From positions 23,853,074 through 23,917,073 of the forward strand of contig ML677334.1 of assembly GCA_007922305.1 (NCBI GenBank): 64,000 bases of DNA. The letters run 5' to 3'. Shown here in pieces: positions 1 through 11,229 of this stretch; the first letter of the stretch is position 1; every line of letters starts with the position of its first letter. This DNA comes from Dermatemys mawii. Taxonomy: Eukaryota; Chordata; Testudines; Dermatemydidae. Under the pieces are notes generated by a model. That model was not told the origin of the DNA. It worked only from the letters and a program-made list of their open reading frames with translations, and did not search any database. Both the position numbers and the translations under genes were made by a program.

Positions 1-112
1 GGAATTGCAGAAGTGACAAAGAGTCCTGTGGCACCTTAAAGACTAACTAAAAATTTTTTAGAGCATAAGCTTTCGTGGGCTAATACCCACTTCGTCGGAT
101 GCATGTAACTGA
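1..112 (-). mobile_element. Penelope-like retroelement 3' end fragment
   Basis: The stretch with AGAGTCCTGTGGCACCTTAA, then AAGCTTTCGTGGGC and CCCACTTCGTCGGATGCATG, matches in order the copy at 41779-42028. That second copy carries the tail of a GIY-YIG endonuclease, so this one is called by similarity. The sense direction is the minus strand. The left end is cut by the window edge, so target duplications cannot be examined. It lies about 1.1 kb upstream of the BMP6 start codon. Confidence 0.6.
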
Positions 113-1018
113 AGAGGAAGCAACAATTAAAAAAACAAAACAACCTCCTGCCTCCCACCCTAAACCACGTATCCCTGCCTAACATGAAACTCCAGCAAGG
201 GCAGCCGCAAAGCCGGGGCCCTGCCCTCCCCGCTTTGCCCCTTGTGTCCCGCACACCCTCCTCCTCCGAGACTCCCCCCTCCCTTCCACGGCTCATTTCC
301 AGGCTGCCGCGGGGGAAGCCCAGAGCCAGTCGTTGCAGGCGGCCACACCCCCGCTTGGGGTGGGGAGGCTCTTTAATAGCGGCTTGCGCTGTCTGTCAAG
401 GGGGTGGGCGGGCGCTTCGGGGAGCCGGAGTGTGGTACCTGCGCGAGCGCTGCTCTCCCCCGTGAGCCGAGGCTGCGTGTCCCGGGAGGAGGAGGAGCAG
501 GAGCAGCAGCAGCAGCGCCCGCGCCCGCGGTTTCTTTTTGCCCCGCCATCACCCCTTGCAGCCGACCCCGGGGGACCTTAGCAGCAGCGGGAGCCCCCAG
601 CTCCCCCGCAGGGACTTGTCTGCTGGAGAGAGTTTGCTTTTATTTTAACCCCCCTCCCCTTTCTTGACCCCCGAGCCCTTCCCGGGGCTGCGGGCTCCTT
701 CCCTCGCCGACCCCGCAGCTGGCTCGGGCCGGGGGCTTCGGGGGCGGGCTGGCGAGCCGCGCGTGTCCCGCCACGGGGCCGGGCAGCCGGGGTTGCTCCG
801 CGCGCAGCCGGCGGCTCCCGGCTGTGAGTCCCCGCGGGCTGGGGGAGCGGGGCGGCGGCGGGGCGCGTTTGCTGCCTGTGGGGGCGGGAAGCCGCCCACC
901 CCCGCCCGGGGCGCGCACCGGTTGCACCTGAGCAGCCCTGTCCGCCCTCCCCCGCATTGCCCCCGCAGCCCTTCCTCGGGGTCTGCCTGCGCGGGCGGGG
1001 AGGGGGCAGAGAGTGACC

Positions 1019-1042
1019 ATGCGAGAGAGGGGGGAGGTTTAA
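1019..1042 (+). other. upstream ORF, 7 codons
   Basis: An ATG at 1019 opens a seven-codon frame closed by TAA at 1040-1042. It is in the same frame as the main BMP6 start at 1178, so the TAA also shows that the BMP6 coding sequence cannot begin at this ATG. Whether it is translated depends on the unknown transcription start. Confidence 0.4.
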
Positions 1043-1073
1043 CCCCTTCGCTTCCCCGCCCCCCCCCCCACTC

Positions 1074-1082
1074 ATGAATTAA
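1074..1082 (+). other. minimal upstream ORF, Met-Asn-stop
   Basis: ATG AAT TAA lies 95 bases before the main ATG and in a different frame from it. It would encode two residues. If it lies in the leader, very short upstream frames like this can hold back scanning ribosomes. That role is inference only. Confidence 0.4.
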
Positions 1083-1177
1083 CTCCCGAGGCGGGAGCAG
1101 CGGAGCCCAGGGACGCGGAGCCGGGCATCCCTCGGCTGCCTCAGAGGCGAGCCAGCGGCAGCAGCCGGCGGGGAGCG

Positions 1178-1691
1178 ATGCCTCTGAGGCTCGGCTGGCT
1201 TTGGTGGGGGGGGCTGCTGTGCAGCTGCTGCTGCTCCCCGCCGCCCGGGCTGCCCCCGCTGCCCGCCGGGGGGGCGCTGCTGGCGGACAGCAGCCGGGAG
1301 CCGCCGCCTCCAGCAGCCTCCGCGCCGGGGTTCCTGTCCCGGCGCCTCAAGTCGCACGAGAAGCGGGAGATGCAGAAGGAGATCCTGTCCGTGCTGGGGC
1401 TGCCGCACCGGCCCCGGCCGCCCCCTCCCCAGCAGCAGCTGCCCCCGCCGGGCAGGCTCAACTCGGCTCCTCTCTTCATGCTGGATCTGTACAACGCCCT
1501 GGCCAGCGAGGAGGAGCAGGAGCAGGGGCCGGGGGCAGAGCGCCGCCGCCCGCAGCCCCCCACCGCTCACCCCCTGCCGCGCAAGACCCTCATCCCCCAG
1601 CCGGGACCCGGCGGCGGCTCCCCCTCGGCCAGCTCGCCGGACAGCGCTTTCCTCAGCGACGCCGACATGGTCATGAGCTTCGTGAACCTGG
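1178..1691 (+). CDS. BMP6: bone morphogenetic protein 6, exon 1 (partial)
   Basis: This encodes the N-terminal 171 residues plus one base of BMP6, a secreted TGF-beta-superfamily ligand acting in bone and cartilage formation and in hepcidin/iron control. Residues 1 to about 25 form a signal peptide (basic start, then [15 protein letters not shown]). The prodomain follows: [20 protein letters not shown] near 55-74, LPHRPRP, then [13 protein letters not shown] near 97-108, an acidic EEEQEQ patch, and [16 protein letters not shown] at 156-171. [11 protein letters not shown] and the AHPL-RK stretch favour BMP6 over BMP5 or BMP7. The ATG at 1178 has G at -3, and an in-frame TAA lies upstream at 1040. 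The reading frame runs on to 1987, but the coding part ends at 1691, where phase 1 and GTGAGT match the family's exon 1 boundary. The mature cystine-knot ligand lies beyond the window. Confidence 0.95.
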
Positions 1692-1699
1692 GTGAGTGG
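1692..1699 (+). other. BMP6 intron 1 splice donor
   Basis: The junction CCTGG|GTGAGTGG matches the vertebrate donor consensus. It falls after the first base of the codon following Leu171, the known position for the BMP5/6/7 group. The intron opened here is interpreted to run beyond position 64000. Confidence 0.9.
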
Positions 1700-2755
1700 C
1701 CGGCGGCCGCTTGGGGCCCGGGGGGGGGGCGTGATGGGGGGCGGTGGAAGCAGGTGCCCCCCATCGGAAAGGGGGCACAGCGCGAGGGCTGGGGCGGCAG
1801 GGCTGTGGTGGGGAATCCGGGATCGGGAGATCGGGGTGTCTGGGCGCTGGGCTGCGCTTCTCCCCGGGGGAGCGGAGATCGCACTGGAGCTGAGTCAACT
1901 TCTCCCTGGCACAGCGCTAGACGGCCCCGCTGCTCAGACACGGTACTGCTGGCCCTTCGCTGCATCCCAGGGCGAGGTGCTACCTGAACCTCGCTCAGCC
2001 TGCCCTGGGATCTGCTCCATGGCGGGCTCTCCTCTTTTGCCCCTGCAGGAGAGCGCTCACCTCGCACTTTGCATCTTCAGTGCTAATGAGTTAAGGGCAG
2101 CAAAACATTCAGTGAGTGTGAGTCGGTAGGGATAGGCGCTTTTATTTGTTTGTTTGACAGTTTTTGCCCGGGGCAGGAGAGTCAGGCTTGGCTGTCCGTT
2201 GTACATGTGAATGTGCGCACATACACTGCCCCGTTTATTTATTTTGCAGCCCGGCCCTGGATGGATGTGTTGATTCTTGAGGAAACCAATGTTTGTTTCA
2301 AAGTAACCGTTTAGGTACAGCCACCTACATGAATATGTTATAAAGGATCAAAGCAAAAAAACACCCAAACACTACCCATTCCCCCAAAAAAACTCAGTTG
2401 CCCATCATTTGCTATATTGAATGTGCACTATGTTCCTAACACAGGATAGCAGATAAAAGTGGAAAAGTTCTAACAGATCATTGAATCCATCTCACTTCAA
2501 GTGCATGGTGCAGTCCCCAGAGAAAGTAGGTATTATTAAAGTGATGCTGCACTTGATATAATCCAGGAGGCCATATCATAGTTATTTTCAATTCAATAAG
2601 ATTAAACAGGCCTTTGCTATTTCACTTAATTTTGAAGATGGTTTTCAAATTACATTTGGATAATCTGATACATGCACCAACTTGATGAGTAATTTTTTCC
2701 CTCAGGGACTTGTTGGATGTTGGTTGTTTTCAATAAGTGCAAAATAATGTAAGAT

Positions 2756-3722
2756 GGTAGCGGTAGCTGGGAGCCTCTGCCCCTTTAAAGTTTTGGACAC
2801 TTAAGCAGGGGTGAAAGTAATTTAAAGGATTTGCTGGTACTCCCAGAGTCCTGAACAGGGGCAAGGCCTCATTCAGAAGAGATGTGGCCTCAACCAGAAG
2901 AGGCAGAGCCTTTAAATCCCCGGGCCCTTTAAATAAGGATTTAAAGGGCCCAGGGCTCTGGCTGCAGTAGTGGTGGCTGGGAGTCCCGGGCCCTTAAAAT
3001 AACTCCCAGAGCTACCAGCTGCAGAGGTGGCTGGGTGCTCGGGGTGATTTAAAGGGCCCAGGGCTCCAGCTGCTGCTATCGCAACGGACCCTGGGCCCTT
3101 TAAATCACTGATGGAGCCCCGGAGGCTCCCGGCTGTCTCCACTACTCCGGGGCTCGGGGCTCTGGCAGAGCTTTAAAGGGCCAGGGGCTCCGCTGTGGTA
3201 GCGGTAGCTGGGAGCCTCTGCCCCTTTAAATCACAAACAGAGCCCCACTGCTGCTACCCCAGGCTCTGGCAGTGGGGCTCAGGTGGCGAGTTAAAGGGCT
3301 CCAGAGGTGGTGGGAGCACCGGGCCCTTTAAATCATCACCCAAGCCCTGATGCCAGAGACCCAGAGTAGCAGTGGCAGCTGGGGGCTCCGACAGCAATTT
3401 AAAGGGCCAGAGGCTTCCAGACCCCATTACTGCAGCAGAGCCCTGGGCCCTTTAAACTGCCAATGGAGCCCCAGGGGTCCCGGCTGCTGCTGTGACCCCT
3501 GGAGCTCTGACAGTGGGGCCTTGGGCTGCGATTTAAAGGGCCCGGGGCGGTAGCAGTGGCCGGAGCCCCAGGCCCTTTAAATCGCCTCTGGAGCCCTGCC
3601 ACTGCTATCCCAGGGCTCTGGCAGCAGGGCTTGGGTGGCTATTTAAAGGGCCCAGGGCTCCGGCTACCGCTACCACCCCAGGTCCTTTAAATCGCCACAG
3701 AGCCCTACTGCCGGAGCCCTGA
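2756..3722. repeat. GC-rich array of alternating TTTAAAGGGCCC units with a hAT-like terminus
   Basis: ATTTAAAGGGCCC-type cores occur near 2938, 3048, 3171, 3290, 3396, 3531 and 3641, a spacing of about 110-130 bp. Reverse-complement cores lie between them near 3093, 3221, 3321, 3445, 3571 and 3681. Each monomer is therefore roughly palindromic, with spacers of the type GGGCTCCGGCAGCGG. At 2806-2820 lies CAGGGGTGAAAGTAA, the form of a hAT-type terminal inverted repeat. A piece of array (2757-2789) lies outside that terminus. The short ORFs here are by-products of composition. A related array is at 25385-25822. Confidence 0.75.
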
Positions 3723-5690
3723 GAAGACTGATACAGTGAAATTCCATTTAATGTGAAGAATGAAACACCAATATTATTCCAATACATTTCATTTCAGAGT
3801 GATTTCCATTTCTAATGAAGTTCTGTAAAGGTTAGACTTCAGAGTAAGAAGTTTCAATGTCATCTTAAAATAGGTGTTTTGATAAATGTTGGTCCTCGAG
3901 TTAAGTAGCAGAACTATGATTCTTAACCAGGAAGAGATTGCTTCAGAGATTGTGTTGTTGAAATAGACTGTTGAGCGTTCCACAAGTTTCCTAATCTATA
4001 GCAATGATATGTTAACTAAAATTTAAAAATGTAGCTGACAAACTATTACCACAGAAAGATGCATGTGTTTTTTTGAATCAAGATCTGGGTGATGCACACT
4101 CATAGAAACTCTTGGGCCAAAATTAGATGGAAAAATCAATAGGCTTAAGACTGTGGAGTTTCTGCCCCCTTATATGATTGCTTGTCAGAGTTTGGCCACC
4201 AAAGGAGCAGATAGTGGGCATGGCCTTCTTAAACTCTGGGTGCTCTGAAATTGGAGGGGAAATTCTATGGAACTTCAGGCAAATATGCAGTGGCTCAGAG
4301 CTTCCCCGCCACTCTCTTCCTGCCCAGTCTGCTTTGGCAACACTGTCATCTGCGAGGGGAGACTCAACTATTGCTGGCTCTTTTTCTTGCCTCTAGGGTT
4401 CTTGAGGGCATATAGCAGGAATGTGTGTAAATTAATGAGCACAGGGTTATTTTACTCTTGGAATTCCAGGGGAAGGATGTTGTGGAGAGTAGTGCTTCTC
4501 TGCTTCCATCTGTTTTCCAACCAGCTGTGTGTCATCTGAATGCACAGAAGCCTGACTGCATGTAGTTCAGGCAGGTGAGCTTTGCAGAGTAGAGGGGAGG
4601 ATGGCACATTGCACACACTACCTTATTTTTATACATTTTGGCTTACAGGTTTGATCCTGCAAAGTGCTCCCCAGTTCCCACAAGCATTGAACACCTGCAA
4701 CACTTACTGACTTCAGTGGGAATTTTGGGCACTTTGGGCAAATTGTTTAGCCCTTTGCTGGATAAAGCCTTTGGGGACAATTATTGGAGAGGATGATGCT
4801 CCCCTCTCCACACTAAAAGCACTGGTTTCTGTTGTGAGCAAAAACATTCATTAGGTTCAAAGCAGCTCAAGTAATTTGGATCCAGACACTTATATAATGA
4901 CCAGGAAAAATTATTCATGTAATATATTGAGATAACAGTTAAAATGCTAGCTATGAGTATCAGGAAATATGAATCAACATTAGAAATTTCTCACCAACAT
5001 CCGAGTTGCTAGTCATAAAAGATAATGTCACTTACAATCATTGTCTGTTATTAAACTCTTCACAGATCAACAGACTGAGATTGACCAATTGGTGTAGCAT
5101 TTATTGTCTCTTGGGATGTGTTGATCTCTTGCAAATGTACTAATGTCCACTCTTTTCAACAGAATGATAATTTATAATGCAAAATAAGAGGAAACTTACT
5201 GATAGAGCATAACATAGAGACAAGCTCTGATGGGAGAAACACAGCCTGAACTACTGCTTATGAAAATGGGGATTGGTATGGTATATCCTAGGAAAAAGCA
5301 GCAAAAATTTACAGGATTTCAGTGTCTTTCAGTGCTCCTAGGAGGTATATACCAGAAAACTGCCAAAACTCATAGTTGAAGTCTCTTCACCTGCAATCAC
5401 CACCAAAATGATTTTTCTGGTACTTGCATGTGATCAGGACTCCAATAAGTGGATGCTAACTAAATAGAAAGGTTACTTCTGAACAGTATTGTCAATGTTT
5501 TGTAAAGGTGTTGTCTTTTGACTACTGGTAAAGTAGTGGTTATGAAAGAAATTGAGGTGTCCTTCAGTCATTTTAATAGAATCAGAGATATAAATTCTTC
5601 TGAGTGTGGATTCTATTGTAGGTACTCACATGTCTCTTACATGCAAGATTAAATATATTTTTAATAACAGTGTCCATCAGGAAATAACTG
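3723..5690. other. intron sequence, no gene; one old palindromic repeat fragment
   Basis: AT-rich intron without a credible coding frame. Positions 4650-4760 hold TTGATCCTGCAAAGTGCT and TGACTTCAGTGGGA. These motifs belong to an old, dispersed, palindromic repeat type, also hinted at near 44415 and 61802. Nothing else was recognised. Confidence 0.5.
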
Positions 5691-5850
5691 TGCCCTGTTC
5701 TTCTTCTCGTGCTCCTGTGTGAGGGCACAGAAGATGAAGCGGCCACAACCCTTCCTCAGATCCCTCCTATTGTCTGTGGCAATGAGATAGAACCTGGACA
5801 GTGTCCGACATGTTACTTTTCTCTGAGCTTCAAATACCTCTCCTAGATGA
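5690..5850 (+). mobile_element. possible DIRS 5' end fragment
   Basis: CTGTTCTTCTTCTCGTGCTC is followed by a GAGGGCACAG...GCGGCCACAACC stretch and CCTCAGATCCCTCCTATTGT. This resembles the start of turtle DIRS elements and the left end of the copy at 34420. The fragment is short and degraded, and no coding remains. Confidence 0.35.
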
Positions 5851-7353
5851 GTCCTGTGAAGAAATCCTTCTTTACACTCTTTATTGCATTTTTTTTAAAT
5901 GTGGACATTCCAAAATAAAAGCGGGGGTGGGGAGGAGAGGGGTATGGTTCAGGAGCAAAATGAGGAGGGGCACTGAATCTTCACATTTGTTGGCTGCTCT
6001 GGTCAAGCCCCTTTCCTGGCCAGCTTTGATCTCTTTTTGGGCTGTCTTGGACCCTTATGGTTCCTGTGCCATAAAGGAGATTGTGGATGTCTTGTGCTGA
6101 AGCCACCTGGCTGTAGGTGACTTTCTGCTACTGGGGAACTGCACCAGGGTTTATGTTGGTGTAAGTCCTTGTTGAATCTAGTCCAGCATCATCAAAACAA
6201 CAATATTCCTGCATTTTTAGTTTAAAATGTGAACATTGTACATTGTGTTTCTAACTTAAATAAGGGAAGAGAGAGATACCCAGACTACCTATGTAATTAA
6301 GAGGGGTAGTTAGTGCTATGGAATCTTACAGCTTTACTAATTTGAACAATGTAAGAAGTTAGAGCAAAGTACTTATTCCTTAAGAGAAAGAAGCAAGCCC
6401 CATTGATTCACTCTGCTGTTTTACAAACAGTAAACCTCTGTAAGTATGATTAATTTACTACCAATAAGCATCTCTATTTGATTATTTATATCAACGAAGT
6501 TTTATTGTTCTACTATCACACAACAAATGTTATGTAACTGGAAACTATCTAATTCCAGGCAAATTGTCGACACTTGCGTAACCTTTTTGTTAAGGTTTTG
6601 TTAAGATCTGAAGTAAAGAGCTGCACAAAAGCAGTCCATTTTCAGTATCCAACATCAAGTTTTATTGGTTCCAGAAAACCCAGGAGCTCTGCTACATATT
6701 CTTGAGCACTAGCTAATTAAACCTTATCTACAGAATATTTACATATCTATTAACAAAGAGCAGAGCACTTTTCTAATGAGAATAGCCTCAAATAACTAAA
6801 GTACTGAGTACTGGACTGCAGTTGTTCCCAATTTAGATCTCCTTTTGCTTTCGTCATTGTGAGGTGGCATGATTTGGGCTGATGCCATTATGGAGATGAT
6901 TCTTAAATTAGTTGTTTTTTATAGTATGTTGGAATAATTACCTTCTTGTCAAGTTGCCTATCTGAAATTTACTCTTGGATGGTGGAACGTAAGATTTGTT
7001 ATGATCTGTCTTTTATAGGCCCAAATGTCTAGCTTTCCCAGCTTGTAGTTTGATGAGAGGTCTCTTGTTTGCTGTTGCCATTGAAAATCTTGAGATTGCT
7101 TGGCAGACTCAAGTGCAAGTTTTCAAGGAACTGTTACTTAAATAAGTGGCCTGATTTTTAAAAAGTGAGGTCAAATTGAGTAAATGTGACAGATCAAGCC
7201 CTAAGGTGACAGTATCAGCCATCAGGAGCTGTTCCTTAACTGTACTCAAGTTATTAAAAAGGGGCTTGATAATTGCAGTGACATTGTTCATGGCTTTTGT
7301 GCGCTTAATAATTTGTGACAGAGTCTAGACGTACATATAAGTAAATGTATATA
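5851..7353. other. intron sequence, nothing recognised
   Basis: AT-rich, stop-dense in all frames except for short chance ORFs. No recognisable repeat, RNA gene or conserved coding segment was seen. Confidence 0.5.
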
Positions 7354-7393
7354 TACCCACTTCTATAAAGTATATACTTTATAGAAGTGGGTA
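7354..7393. repeat. 40-bp perfect palindrome
   Basis: The two 20-base arms TACCCACTTCTATAAAGTAT and ATACTTTATAGAAGTGGGTA are exact reverse complements with no spacer. The outermost bases are TA on each side, so it can also be read as two inverted termini abutting between TA dinucleotides, as a collapsed mariner-type MITE would look. Confidence 0.9.
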
Positions 7394-7475
7394 ATACTCT
7401 GAACTTGACGGTCATTAGGAGATATGTGTATAGGCTGTAGTTATGCATGTGTATATAAGTATAAAAAAACGTTAT

Positions 7476-8433
7476 TGTAACCAGGATGCAGCTACAGCAT
7501 CACCTCACAGCAGTGTGGGGGAAGCATCAGTCAAGGAGGGGCACCTCCCAGTCTAGTTGTTTACATAAAACTAACTCCAAGCACGTAGCATTGTACAACC
7601 CAGGGAAGGTCAGTGGCGGACCAGTAAAATTAATGGAAAGACATTGAAACTGAAAAAGAAAAACTCAGTCGTGGAAAACTAAGGGAGGAGGGAGTTTTCC
7701 TCCCCTCTCTGTGTAACCATGAATTACCATGTCTGAGAGAAAGGGAAAAAAAAACAAATTCCCCCATCCCTCCTCCTCCAACCTGCAAACTCTGTTAAAA
7801 GGGAAGAGGTTTGAAGTGACAGCTAACCAGAAACAGAGCCAGCATCAAAGTGGGGTGCTGTACCTGAAACAATGGATATCCTCTAGGACAGAGGCCATGC
7901 TAGGAAACTGTTCAGAGTCAGTAGGTAACTTGTATTAGAGAAGGGAATTTAGCTAACATAAAATTATAAAGCCTGAGGTTTTGTCTTTATAGTCTTCTGT
8001 GTAACTTGTATGCATTTTTCCATATTATTTTACCTTTGAATCTGTGAGATTTATCTATTAAATACACTTTTAGTTTATTTTTACCCTGAGCAAGTCACTG
8101 TTGTGCAGTCTGGGTGCAGTGTGCGGCCCTGAGCGGATTGATGACTGGGGGCAGGATTCACTCCTTTCGTGATGAATGATGAATCAGAAGAGAGAAGTCT
8201 GAGTGTCTGGTAGTTAAGAACTTGGGGGAGACTTGGGACCAGAAGGGCTTATGGGGGTCATCCTGCAAGGAGTAAGAAGGTGGATGGAAGCCAAGATGAG
8301 ACCTTCACGCTTGAAGGCTGGGTATAGGTGTCAGAGCTCTAAGCTAAAGCAGCAGAGCATTAAGGCACCCAAAGTAACAAGGCAGGCAATGACAGAACCC
8401 CTTACTGGGCTGGTTGATCCCCAAAATGTCACA
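7476..8433 (+). mobile_element. probable solo LTR
   Basis: The segment runs from TGTAACCAGG to AATGTCACA, giving TG...CA ends. It carries a U3-like first part and a polyadenylation-like ATTAAATACACTTTTAGTTT near 8057, a layout I recognise from reptile LTRs. Flanking tetramers TTAT and GTAT agree at three of four positions, so the target duplication is weak. No internal retroviral coding sequence follows. The ends are approximate. Confidence 0.5.
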
Positions 8434-8763
8434 GTATTCACTCAGATTGTAGTCCAAATTTACTGTTGATCTAAGCAGGTACATCTGCACTGAAACCTAT
8501 GCCATGTTATTCTGAAAACACTTTTAGATGGTCTAAAAATTCTGGTTTGCCAATTCATGGGTCCATGGCTCCTGATTTGTCTGAGCTGTCCGTTTTTGAC
8601 CGCCACAAAATCATTAAGGTACCATTCCACTTGCTTGAGGCTTGTAGTTTTCAGGAACAGATTTTGATCTTTTGGTGTCCAGGCATTTTGTTTGAAGTAA
8701 GCCCCTTTTTATTTGAGAGTTATGTATAGGATCTTATAAGGCTGGGGCAGAGAGGTGCATGGT

Positions 8764-8804
8764 TATTTATTTTATTTTATTTATTTATTTATTTATTTAT
8801 TTAT
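8764..8804. repeat. (TTTA)n microsatellite
   Basis: About ten copies of a TTTA tetramer with slight irregularity at the left end. Confidence 0.95.
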
Positions 8805-8929
8805 GGAGAGAATGTCAATATTTCCTCTTTAAATTGCAGCTTGTGTTTATATGGAGACATCTTGTTGCTTAACAGAGCTGCTGTCTGTGCATTCAGTTTG
8901 CTTCCTGTGGTGACATAAATAAATTTTGG

Positions 8930-9150
8930 GGTAACATTTTCAGAAGTGTGTAAGTAACTTAGAAGTTGAAGTCCATTTCAAAAATGACTTGGACATATGT
9001 GGTCTGAACCAAAACCCATTGCACTCAATGGGAAAATTCCCATTGACTTCAATGAGCATTGGATCAGAGCCTGAGGAGCCTGAATCTCATTGCGTTTGAA
9101 TGAGACTTAGGGTCCTAAGTGTCTGAAAAAGGGTAATGTTTCCAAAAATG
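8930..9150. repeat. old palindromic MITE-like repeats, one within another
   Basis: The outer parts ATTTTCAGAAGTGTGTAAGT and GACTTAGGGTCCTAAGTGTC look like the two arms of one palindromic element. Between them lies a second with CAATGGGAAAATTCCCATTG and CATTGACTTCAATGAGC. The family assignment is from memory. Related arms appear at 19221-19298 and near 63811. Confidence 0.45.
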
Positions 9151-11229
9151 CTCTATCTGCCATCTTTGTAGTGGTAGGTAGCAGGAGCAAGCAGACCAGT
9201 TCTGACAGTGACTGGAATTCTATTCCCGCAGAATTGTTAACTCAGTTCCAGTTGCAGGGCCAAATGCTACCTTCGGTTTCCTTTGCTCAACTCCAGTGAG
9301 GATAGTTAGTTAACCCTTTACAACCATAGTGAGTTCAGTTTCAGTGGGGACAGAAGTGGTAGGATGACTAAGTAACCAAGGTGCTGGCAGCCATGGTGTT
9401 ATAATCCCATGTTGTCTGTACCTGCTGTGAGCACAGTTAATCAACTCAGTGGGTTCCTGGAGCCATTCCTATGATAGCACATTCACTGTGGCTAACAATG
9501 ATAGAACTGAACAAGTGGTAGCAGTGAGTTTGGTTTTTTTTGGCAAAAAAGTCTAATGTGATATCCTAATTTTTCTGCAAATCAAAATGGTAGCTGTGTT
9601 TTTAGGAGTCCTGCACATGACTGTCTTGACCAATGTAGTGTTAATCTCAAGAATACATAACCATTTACCTGTGAACTTCCCCTTAAAAACTTTCAGTGGT
9701 ATCGCCTGATGTTCTGCACTATTGCCCAGTATAACAGGAATTCAGGACAGTTGGCTCCATATAAACTCAGAATATTGGTGGATCAAATATTTGTGCATAA
9801 ATAGAATCATTTTGAAAATGGCTACTTAGAATACAGAAGCACAGTATTTGAAATCTATGCAGTGTATAAATGTATGGTACAGCTTGAGTGGCTTTGCAAA
9901 GTAATCAAGACAGTTTGAACACTTGTGCTTCAGGAATCAAGACTAGCCAATATTAAAGAAGAAAGTATTTTAAACAGTACTGCAAAGATGTATCATTTAA
10001 TCTTTTTTCTAATGTTTCTTTTACAGTAAGAAAAGAATAAATCAGTTATTTGTAGTCTCTGTGTAAACATAAGCTATGTTTAATCAAGGTAAAATCTTGC
10101 TTTATGAGACACAATTTCTTTGTCATAAAGTGCATTTAAAAATGTATACAACATAAATGTTCATATTAGTAGTATACTACTTTATGCAGGTGCAGATGCA
10201 CACTTATCTTGTCAGTTTCTTTGCATTACAGTTGCCTGGAATATACTATAAAGGTGTTAGACACTCTGTTTACATATGTGCTAAAGGGTGACATAATGTC
10301 TATTGAAGCAAAGTCACTGAGCTTCCAAGTGGGCAACAAGGAGCACTTAAAAATGAAAACAGATCAAAGCTCAGAGAGAGTTTGTGATATTCACAGCCAT
10401 GAGAAAAGAGGTGTTGGAGGAAAAAGGGGCTCTAGTTTGTCTGAAACAGAGGTGCATAATTGCATCACTATATCTTCAGAATCCCTTGAGTTTCCAGACT
10501 GTTTGAGAAATGAATCTGTGAGAATAAATTGTTTAGCAGCAAATCCAAAAAGCCTGCTGAAAATTGTCCAAATAAGTTAGGAAAAAGGTTAAATTGTAGC
10601 AAGCTCCTACAAGATGAGAAATACTAGTCTGCCTGTCTTTTTATAGACTACATTATCGAAGTTGTTTAGAATTGGACACTCATTGTAGTGTGACTTTAAT
10701 ATTTTTCAAATTTAGTGCAATGTCTGCGGTACAGACCTGTGCCTTGGAATGAAGTAACAGTTGTGTTTTTAATGCTGTTTAAATGTGGTTTTGATCAGCA
10801 GAATTTCTCTTCTTGAGAAAGGTGGATTTGGATATTACCAAACTAATATGCACAAATAAAAAGCGGGATTGAAAAAGTAATTTTGTTGTCATCACTTAAC
10901 TATAGATTTTTTTCCAGCACTGTTTCTTCCCTCCTACTGATCCCCATGTTGCTGTTTCAGTCCCATTTAATCTTGACAAAGTGTGTGTGTGTATTTTTAA
11001 ATAATGAAAGAGACAACAGTTACCAATGCAGTGTTACCATGCACATTTTATTTATACAGATTTTCATTATTGCACAATATTGACTGAAACATCTCATCTA
11101 GTTTTGTGAACAAGGGACTCCTCCAGAATGGACAACTTCTCCCTCTAGGCTTTGCAATATGATGACCTGTCTTAAATGAGGAGAGCTAGATGAGACTCCC
11201 TTTGAAACCCATAAACAGGACGTCTAGCA
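9151..11229. other. intron sequence, nothing recognised
   Basis: AT-rich and without recognised elements. A 123-codon open frame at 10209-10580 has no domain I can name and no splice or promoter context, so it is not called as a gene. Confidence 0.5.

Larger units (their letters stand above)
290..2050. promoter_or_regulatory. CpG island covering BMP6 promoter, leader and exon 1
   Basis: Base composition switches abruptly from AT-rich flanks to very GC- and CpG-rich sequence here and switches back near 2.1 kb. GC-box/KLF-like sites are visible, for example GGGGTGGGCGGGCGC near 401 and CCACACCCCCGC near 343. No convincing TATA box sits at a suitable distance from the coding start. A TATA-less CpG-island promoter is the usual arrangement for developmental signalling genes. 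The exact transcription start cannot be read from the sequence. Long antisense ORFs inside the island are composition artefacts. Confidence 0.75.

Noticed and set aside
1692..1987. Open frame continuing from BMP6 exon 1 to a stop at 1987
   Set aside because: It passes a strong GTGAGT donor at the conserved exon boundary and then loses all resemblance to the BMP prodomain, so it is intron read-through.
578..2067. Several 80-165-codon ORFs on the minus strand and other frames in the CpG island
   Set aside because: High GC lowers stop frequency. The products are Arg/Pro/Gly/Ala-rich, overlap the BMP6 exon in other frames and show no domain.
10209..10580. 123-codon plus-strand ORF
   Set aside because: No domain, signal or splice context; the product looks random and the length is within chance for a 64-kb window.
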